Of a stretch of DNA of 64,000 bases, positions 58,655 through 64,000 are shown piece by piece (position 1 is the stretch's first letter; every line of letters starts with the position of its first letter). A program made the translations under genes and the position numbers. Source of the stretch: Arcanobacterium sp. (GTDB taxonomy: Bacteria; Actinomycetota; Actinomycetes; Actinomycetales; Actinomycetaceae); assembly GCA_022778805.1 (NCBI GenBank), contig JALFSN010000006.1, positions 89,008 to 153,007 of the forward strand, written 5' to 3'. The notes beneath the pieces are model-generated. The model was given only the letters and a program-made list of their open reading frames with translations. It ran no database searches and was not told the DNA's origin.

Positions 58655-60022
58655 ATGGATACCGAATCCCACATCCTTGACACCATCCGAATGATCTCGG
58701 AAGACAATCTCGACGTCCGCACCGTCACCATGGGGATTTCGCTGCTCGGATGTGCCGATTCTGATGTGCACCGGGCATGTGCGCGCATTGAAGAGACAAT
58801 CATGCGGGGTGCCGAGAATCTCGTGTCTGTGGCCGATGCTGTGGCTGGAGAATTCGGGGTGCCCGTCATTAATAAGCGCATTACGGTGACGCCGATCGCG
58901 CTCGTAGCAGCAGCCAGCGGAGCTACGAAAGCAGCAGACGTCTTGCCCTATGCGCACGCTCTCGATCGCGCCGGCAAAGCCGTGGGCGTGGATTTTGTGG
59001 GCGGATATAGCGCCCTGGTGGAAAAAGGGCGCACAAGCGCCGATCAAGCGCTCATGGAATCCATCCCCGAAGCTCTGGCCAGCACCGATATCGTCTGTTC
59101 CAGCGTAAACGTCGGCTCCACCCGCACGGGAATCAATATGGCTGCCGCCGCCCAGATGGGGCAGCAAATTAAACGAGCAGCTGAACTCACCGCCAGCTCT
59201 GACGGCCTAGGGGCAGCCAAACTCGTAGTCTTCGCCAACGCCGTGGGAGATAATCCTTTCATGGCCGGCGGTTTCCACGGCGTCGGAGAGGCCGAAAGCG
59301 TCATCAATGTGGGCGTCTCCGGCCCTGGCGTCGTAGAGCGAGCCATCCGCACCGTCCGCGGCCGCCCCTTTGAAGAAGTGGCAGAGGCCATCAAGACAGC
59401 CGCTTTCAAAATCACACGCATGGGGCAGCTTGTGGGCACCACGGTGGCCGAGCGCCTGGGCGTGCGCTTTGGCATTGTCGATCTCTCGCTCGCCCCGACG
59501 TCTGCTATTGGCGATTCGGTGGCAGCCGTCTTAGAGGAGATGGGCATTGAACAGGTGGGTGCCCCAGGCACGACAGCGGCACTCGCGCTCCTCAATGACG
59601 CCGTCAAAAAAGGCGGCTTGATGGCCTGCGGCAGCGTCGGCGGCCTCTCTGGCTCATTCATTCCAGTATCTGAAGATATCAATATGATTCATGCTGCAGC
59701 CGCCGGCGCCATCAGCATTGCCAAACTTGAAGCGATGACGGCCATCTGCTCCGTCGGGCTCGATATGATCGCTCTGCCTGGCAGCACGAGTGCCGCCGCC
59801 ATCACCGGCCTGATTGCCGACGAATGCGCTATTGGGATTGCGAACCAAAAGACCACGGCTGTGCGCGTCATTCCGGTGCCTGGCAAGGATGTGGGCGAAA
59901 AAGCGGAGTTTGGAGGACTGCTCGGATGGGCGCCCATTATGGCTCTGCCTGCGGCGTCAAGCGAAGTTTTCGCAGCTCGCGGAGGCAGAATCCCCGCCCC
60001 TATTCACGCTTTTAAGAATTAA
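58655..60022 (+). CDS. DUF711/UPF0210 family protein
   Basis: A 455-residue protein of the DUF711 family, sometimes labelled PFL-like because of distant fold similarity to pyruvate formate-lyase. Conserved stretches include [59 protein letters not shown] and [20 protein letters not shown]. No glycyl-radical loop is evident, so PFL chemistry should not be assumed. The function is unknown. It is paired with the ACT-domain gene 170 nt upstream. Confidence 0.9.
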   Translation: MDTESHILDTIRMISEDNLDVRTVTMGISLLGCADSDVHRACARIEETIMRGAENLVSVADAVAGEFGVPVINKRITVTPIALVAAASGATKAADVLPYAHALDRAGKAVGVDFVGGYSALVEKGRTSADQALMESIPEALASTDIVCSSVNVGSTRTGINMAAAAQMGQQIKRAAELTASSDGLGAAKLVVFANAVGDNPFMAGGFHGVGEAESVINVGVSGPGVVERAIRTVRGRPFEEVAEAIKTAAFKITRMGQLVGTTVAERLGVRFGIVDLSLAPTSAIGDSVAAVLEEMGIEQVGAPGTTAALALLNDAVKKGGLMACGSVGGLSGSFIPVSEDINMIHAAAAGAISIAKLEAMTAICSVGLDMIALPGSTSAAAITGLIADECAIGIANQKTTAVRVIPVPGKDVGEKAEFGGLLGWAPIMALPAASSEVFAARGGRIPAPIHAFKN

Positions 60023-60082
60023 TTCACACCACATTTGCAGAGCAACAACTCCAAAAGTACACGTTTTACAGCGCCGAGATGC

Positions 60083-60088
60083 TACTCT
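60083..60088 (+). promoter_or_regulatory. -10 element TACTCT, 7 nt before GTG
   Basis: TACTCT then 7 nt then GTG (60096). The hexamer and spacing are identical to those of the DUF711 gene. Confidence 0.4.
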
Positions 60089-60095
60089 CGAATCC

Positions 60096-61208
60096 GTGAG
60101 TATGAGTGACGAACCAAATACCTCGGTGGAACCAGCCAGCACTTCCGCCGATGCCGCCGATCAGCCCTCTACTTCCGCGGGCGTCGGAAAAAAGACAATC
60201 ACGTTTGTGATCCCGTGCTACAACTCAGCCGAATACATGGATCACTGCATTCAGTCGATTCTGGGAGTAGACAAAGACATCGAAATTATCATCGTCGATG
60301 ATGGCTCTTCCGATGCGACGGCGCAGAAAGCCGATGCCTGGGCACAGCACTCTCCGAATATTATTCGCGTCATTCATCAGGAGAATTCGGGCCACGGAGG
60401 CGCCGTCATGGCTGGGCTGCGCGCTGCGCGCGGCGAGTATTTCAAAGTGGTGGATTCCGACGATTGGCTTGATCGCACCTCTCGTGGGGTGTTGCTCGCT
60501 CGCCTGCGTCACTTCATTTCCACTGGTGCCGACGTCGATTTAGTGGTGTGCAATTACGTCTACGAGCATGTGCTCACGGGATCTCGCAAGGTAATCCGTT
60601 ACCGCGGCGCTCTGCCAGCAAATAAAATTATCTCCTGGGACGATATTGGCACGTTTGGGATTGGGCAGTACATTATGATGCACGCCGCTATCTATCGCAC
60701 CCAGGTGCTCCGCGACAGTGGTTTGGATCTTCCCAAGCACACGTTCTACGTCGATAATGTGCTCGTCTATCAGCCGTTGCCCTACGTCAATAAACTCTAT
60801 TACTTGCCGGTGAACCTCTACCGCTATTTCATTGGCCGCGAAGATCAATCTGTGAATGAGCGCGTGATGCTCGGACGGCTCGATCAGCAGATGCGGGTCA
60901 CGAAAATTTTGGCCGATTCCTACGCTCTGCCAGAGGACATTTCCTCGCCACGTCTGGCGCGCTACATGTTTAATTACCTCATGATTATCGTGACGGCGAG
61001 CTCAATTTTCGCCACTATTCGCGGTGACGCCGAGGCGCTCGACATGCGCAAAGCCATGTGGGAGAACATCGAAGCGAAGAGCCCAAGAATGGCCAAAAAA
61101 CTCCGGCATCATCCGTTAGTGTGGGGAGCAAACCGCGTCAGTCCGCTGGGCACTGCTGCAGCGAAGAAACTCTATCGGCTCGCTCAGCATCTCTACCATT
61201 TCAACTAG
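60096..61208 (+). CDS. Family 2 glycosyltransferase
   Basis: A 370-residue GT-A enzyme. After a ~30-residue Ser/Thr/Ala-rich start comes [20 protein letters not shown], the nucleotide-binding [12 protein letters not shown] and the metal-binding VDSDDW, then [21 protein letters not shown]-terminal helical region has no clear membrane segment. It probably adds a sugar to an envelope glycan. GTG 60096 fits the -10 element; ATG 60102 is the alternative. Its stop overlaps the convergent ispH stop by 4 nt. Confidence 0.88.
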   Translation: MSMSDEPNTSVEPASTSADAADQPSTSAGVGKKTITFVIPCYNSAEYMDHCIQSILGVDKDIEIIIVDDGSSDATAQKADAWAQHSPNIIRVIHQENSGHGGAVMAGLRAARGEYFKVVDSDDWLDRTSRGVLLARLRHFISTGADVDLVVCNYVYEHVLTGSRKVIRYRGALPANKIISWDDIGTFGIGQYIMMHAAIYRTQVLRDSGLDLPKHTFYVDNVLVYQPLPYVNKLYYLPVNLYRYFIGREDQSVNERVMLGRLDQQMRVTKILADSYALPEDISSPRLARYMFNYLMIIVTASSIFATIRGDAEALDMRKAMWENIEAKSPRMAKKLRHHPLVWGANRVSPLGTAAAKKLYRLAQHLYHFN

Positions 61209-62314
61209 TCGACCGTTTGACCGTTACTTCGGCATTCATCCAGCCGCATCGAGTGTGCTCGGTGCGGCTGATCGACCGGCACACCTACCGCTTTCAGGTC
61301 AGCGCGTAGATTTTTCGGCAGCGAAAAGCGCACATCTTCCTGCGCCGTCACCACGTTTTCCACTTCTGTGAACCCCTCCTCTTTGAGCCGCATGACCACA
61401 TCTCGCACCAGGATTTCCGGCACGGAAGCACCCGCCGTCACGCCAATAGCATTCGCTCCCGCTAGCCAGGTGAGATCGAGTTCGCTAGCTTTGTCTACGC
61501 GGTAAGCAGCTCCAGCTCCGGCTTCAAGAGCGACTTCCACGAGCCGCACTGAATTGCTGGAATTAGCGGAGCCGACGACGATGACGACGTCGGCAAGTGG
61601 AGCCATCGCTTTCACAGCCCCCTGGCGATTCTGGGTAGCGTAGCAAATATCATTCGATGGCGGGTCAATAAGCTGCGGGAAACGCTCACGCAGAGCTTGC
61701 ACCGTCTCGCGCGTCTCGTCTACGGAGAGCGTCGTCTGCGAAATCCACACCACTCGCTCGGGGTCACGCACGCGCACGTTGGCGACGTCGTCACGAGAAT
61801 TGACCACCTGGATATGCTCCGGAGCCACTCCCTGCGTGCCCTCCACTTCCTCGTGTCCAGCGTGGCCAATGAGCAAAATATCGTAATCGTCGGCGGCAAA
61901 GCGCGCCGCCTGCTTGTGTACTTTCGTCACCAGCGGGCACGTGGCGTCAATCGCATAGAGCGCCCGCCGCCGAGCGGCCTCATAGACGGCTGGCCCCACG
62001 CCGTGAGCGGAAAACACCACCCGCGCACCCATCGGAACGTCATCCACACTGTGAACAAACACAGCACCGCGAGCGCTGAGCGCCTCGACGACGAACTTAT
62101 TGTGCACGATCTCTTTACGCACATACACCGGAGCTCCATAGAGTTTCAGAGCTTTCTCCACCGCATCGACGGCTCGATCTACCCCCGCACAATAGCCGCG
62201 CGGAGAGGCAAGCAGAATTTTTTTGCCATCTGGAGACGGCTCAGAAGCCACCGGTGCAGGGAAAGCGGATGCGCCAGCGAGAGAAAAGGCACCAGCGAGG
62301 GAGGTTTCACTCAT
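61205..62314 (-). CDS. ispH: 4-hydroxy-3-methylbut-2-enyl diphosphate reductase
   Basis: The last enzyme of the MEP isoprenoid pathway, 369 residues, with a [4Fe-4S] cluster. Cluster cysteines lie in [13 protein letters not shown] (Cys42), [12 protein letters not shown] and [11 protein letters not shown]. Two ATGs at 62323 and 62320 lie within or against a perfect TATAAT box, so the ATG at 62314, 7 nt after it, is chosen. The N-terminal ~30 residues are Ala/Pro/Ser-rich. Confidence 0.95.
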   Translation of the reverse strand: MSETSLAGAFSLAGASAFPAPVASEPSPDGKKILLASPRGYCAGVDRAVDAVEKALKLYGAPVYVRKEIVHNKFVVEALSARGAVFVHSVDDVPMGARVVFSAHGVGPAVYEAARRRALYAIDATCPLVTKVHKQAARFAADDYDILLIGHAGHEEVEGTQGVAPEHIQVVNSRDDVANVRVRDPERVVWISQTTLSVDETRETVQALRERFPQLIDPPSNDICYATQNRQGAVKAMAPLADVVIVVGSANSSNSVRLVEVALEAGAGAAYRVDKASELDLTWLAGANAIGVTAGASVPEILVRDVVMRLKEEGFTEVENVVTAQEDVRFSLPKNLRADLKAVGVPVDQPHRAHSMRLDECRSNGQTVD

Positions 62315-62321
62315 GCGCATC

Positions 62322-62327
62322 ATTATA
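62322..62327 (-). promoter_or_regulatory. -10 element TATAAT, 7 nt before ispH
   Basis: On the minus strand a consensus TATAAT then GATGCGC then ATG (62314); a leaderless transcript is predicted. Confidence 0.6.
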
Positions 62328-62374
62328 TGCGTGCCACCGCGAGCTTTTCTCGCTGGGTTCCGCGAACCTTTCTC

Positions 62375-62413
62375 GCTGGATATCGAAGCTGGATATCGAA
62401 GTTGGATATCGGA
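62375..62413. repeat. Three 13-bp tandem units upstream of the transporter gene
   Basis: GCTGGATATCGAA occurs at 62375-62387 and 62388-62400, with a three-mismatch third copy at 62401-62413. TTTCTCGCTGG also recurs just upstream (62345 and 62370 regions). Confidence 0.9.
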
Positions 62414-62460
62414 GCGAACAGCCTGATATCTTGATCTACGAATACCACCCCGTGAAGCGT

Positions 62461-62466
62461 TAGGAT
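62461..62466 (+). promoter_or_regulatory. -10 element TAGGAT, 6 nt before ATG
   Basis: TAGGAT then AGCCTT then the ATG at 62473; a leaderless transcript is predicted. Confidence 0.5.
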
Positions 62467-62472
62467 AGCCTT

Positions 62473-63516
62473 ATGCAGCAAAACATTCCTCTCGCCGTCG
62501 CCATCCAGACTGTCGGCTCGTTTTGTTTTGCAATGGCAGCCCACCTTCAAGATAAGGCGGTTGTCGGCGAAGTACATGCCAATAAAGAAAAGTCTAGCCT
62601 CACAGCAAAAGACTTAATCGCCAGCATGAAGAATCCTCGCTGGGTGCTAGGGCTCATCCTCATGGGGGTTTCCCTCGCCTGCCAAATCACCGCCCTTTTT
62701 TTTGCGCCGGTGTCCGTCGTGCAGCCGGTTGGGTTACTGGCTTTGCCGTGGTCAATGATTATTCAGGCGCGCGCCGAGCATCATAAGATTCCCAAACGCA
62801 TGATCACGGCCATGTGTATCACGGTGCTCGCCACATTCGGTTTTACGGCAATCGTCTCCGCCAATACTGGCCACGAAGCAGATCTTGCCACGTGGGCGGT
62901 ATTTCTCGGTGCGCTCGTCGTCTACGTAGCGGCTGGCACATTTGGACGCTTGGGGGCGGTGGGGCCGAAACGCTGGCGTTCCCTCTTTTGGGCTTCTGGC
63001 GGAGCGATGTTTTATGGCCTGGAAGCGGCTTTGGTGCGCGCCCTCATTCAGTATGCAGATCAGCATGAGTGGGCTAGCGATCCGCTTTTCTGGCTGATCG
63101 TCGCCTGTCTGCTCGCTGGTAGTGTGGCCGCTGGCTGGATGGTGCAGCAAGGGTACGCCACCGGTGCCGCAGAGCTCGTGGTGGCTTCCATGACGATTAC
63201 TTCCCCAGTGGTGGCCGTGCTTTTCGGCATTCTCGTCTTGGGCGAAGGCAGTCATCATACATCCGTCGTGACGGCGTTCATTATGGTGCTGGCTCTGATT
63301 GCCATCGGAGGCGTCATCGTGATTAGCTGGCTCCATTACGTGCTCATTGAACACAGTTCTCGCTATCTCAAGGAGAGCCATAAAGACGGCGTATCTCACG
63401 AAGATGCCTCCGCACAGTCGCGTGCCCATCGCGAAGCCGAGGCCACCGCAGCTGCATTGCGCTCAGCAGCCCGCCGACGCGCAGAATACTTACGCAAGAC
63501 GCAAGGCACCCGATGA
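62473..63516 (+). CDS. DMT-superfamily membrane transporter
   Basis: A 347-residue protein with about nine or ten hydrophobic helices and the repeat layout of the drug/metabolite transporter superfamily (FAPVSVVQPVGLLALPWSMI in the first half, ATGAAELVVASMTITSPVVA VLFG in the second). A basic, Ala/Arg-rich cytoplasmic tail closes it. The substrate is unknown; NIPA-like magnesium carriers share this arrangement. Its stop overlaps the xseA start (ATGA). Confidence 0.8.
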   Translation: MQQNIPLAVAIQTVGSFCFAMAAHLQDKAVVGEVHANKEKSSLTAKDLIASMKNPRWVLGLILMGVSLACQITALFFAPVSVVQPVGLLALPWSMIIQARAEHHKIPKRMITAMCITVLATFGFTAIVSANTGHEADLATWAVFLGALVVYVAAGTFGRLGAVGPKRWRSLFWASGGAMFYGLEAALVRALIQYADQHEWASDPLFWLIVACLLAGSVAAGWMVQQGYATGAAELVVASMTITSPVVAVLFGILVLGEGSHHTSVVTAFIMVLALIAIGGVIVISWLHYVLIEHSSRYLKESHKDGVSHEDASAQSRAHREAEATAAALRSAARRRAEYLRKTQGTR

Positions 63517-64000
63517 ATCCTGCCCCGCCCGTTCCAATACCTGGCGATCTGCCGCAAACTGCCGGTGCCACTACGGCCGACTCTCCATGGCCAGTGCGCC
63601 TGCTCTCTGCGAAAATCGGCGAATACATCAGCAAGATGAGTCGCATGTGGGTCGAGGGCGAAGTGACCTCTATCAAACGCCGTCCTGGCGCTAAAGTGCA
63701 GTATTTTCAGCTAGCTGATTTACAAGCACAGCCACAGATCACGATCACCGTCAAAATGTGGAGCCACAATTTGCCTGCTAGCGTGGGTGAGGGAACGCAT
63801 GTGGTGGTGCTGGCAAAGCCAGACTTCTGGCAGGGGAATGGTTCCTTTAGCCTCTTTGCCGATGAAATCCGCACGCGCGGACTGGGAGATATTCTCGCCA
63901 AACTGGCCGCGCTGAAAGCTAAGCTCGCCGCTGAGGGGCTTTTCTCTGCCAGCCGAAAGCGCCCGCTGCCCTTTTTGCCGCATCGCATCGGGCTGATTTG
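63513..64000 (+). CDS. xseA: Exodeoxyribonuclease VII large subunit (3' end outside window)
   Basis: The first ~162 residues of XseA. After a Pro/Ala-rich leader come the OB-fold DNA-binding domain (WPVRLLSAKIGEYISKMSRM, then WVEGEVTSIKRRPGAKVQYF QL) and the start of the catalytic domain (LAAEGLFSASRKRPLPFLPH, then RIGLI). The frame is open to the window edge. The ATG overlaps the transporter stop, indicating one mRNA. xseB is expected just beyond. Confidence 0.94.
   Translation, partial: MNPAPPVPIPGDLPQTAGATTADSPWPVRLLSAKIGEYISKMSRMWVEGEVTSIKRRPGAKVQYFQLADLQAQPQITITVKMWSHNLPASVGEGTHVVVLAKPDFWQGNGSFSLFADEIRTRGLGDILAKLAALKAKLAAEGLFSASRKRPLPFLPHRIGLI

Noticed and set aside
58439..59167. Minus-strand frame opposite the DUF711 gene
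   Set aside because: It is antisense to a conserved gene and crosses the leaderless promoter and the end of the ACT gene.

Overview
The window is a gene-dense stretch of an actinobacterial chromosome, roughly 55-57% G+C by eye. The lineage call rests on gene order and content. The order hom-thrB-rho-rpmE-prfA-prmC-tsaC-wecA-atpI-atpBEFHAGDC-nucS is the actinobacterial arrangement known from Mycobacterium. NucS replaces MutSL-type mismatch repair in this phylum. There is also a dnaK-grpE-dnaJ-hspR operon with a HAIR-type operator, and several families largely restricted to the phylum (DUF4921, DUF4235, DUF6912, Rv3235-like, LppM-like). The moderate GC suggests an Actinomycetaceae-type organism, but this was not tested. 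No rRNA, tRNA, CRISPR array, prophage or insertion sequence was recognised.

Layout. 1-1.9 kb: the end of a coiled-coil protein and an alpha/beta hydrolase (+). 2.1-24.5 kb: one long minus-strand block (threonine synthesis, Rho, L31, release factor and its methylase, tRNA t6A enzyme, WecA-like transferase, complete F1Fo ATP synthase, NucS). Between rho and rpmE sit three envelope genes and a ruined family-3 glycosidase. 24.6-29.3 kb: heat-shock operon (-). 29.6-31.8 kb: a GalT-like protein and a glycerophosphodiesterase (+). 31.9-35.7 kb: thiamine ABC transporter under a TPP riboswitch (-). 36.3-45.7 kb: aroA, rsgA, hisN, sbcD, sbcC (+). 45.8-54.5 kb: small conserved proteins, an MFS exporter, secA and an OatA-like O-acetyltransferase. 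54.6-58.0 kb: trpE-trpG and ychF (-). 58.2-64 kb: the ACT/DUF711 pair, a glycosyltransferase, ispH, a DMT-type transporter and the start of xseA.

Three traits cut across the genes. First, many transcription units carry a -10 element (TANNNT or close to it) only 6-7 nt before the start codon, predicting leaderless mRNAs; this also settles several start sites. Second, at least nine housekeeping proteins carry long Ser/Ala/Thr/Pro-rich inserts in surface loops, most strikingly AroA (702 residues). Third, intergenic regions hold many short tandem duplications (11-24 bp units), and an 11-bp palindrome-like word, TGACG-S-CGTCA, recurs far more often than chance in several reading frames.

I found no clearly novel defence or mobile system. 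The most unusual points are the envelope island with its decayed glycosidase, the insert-laden enzymes, the iterated 11-mer and the dense leaderless promoters.
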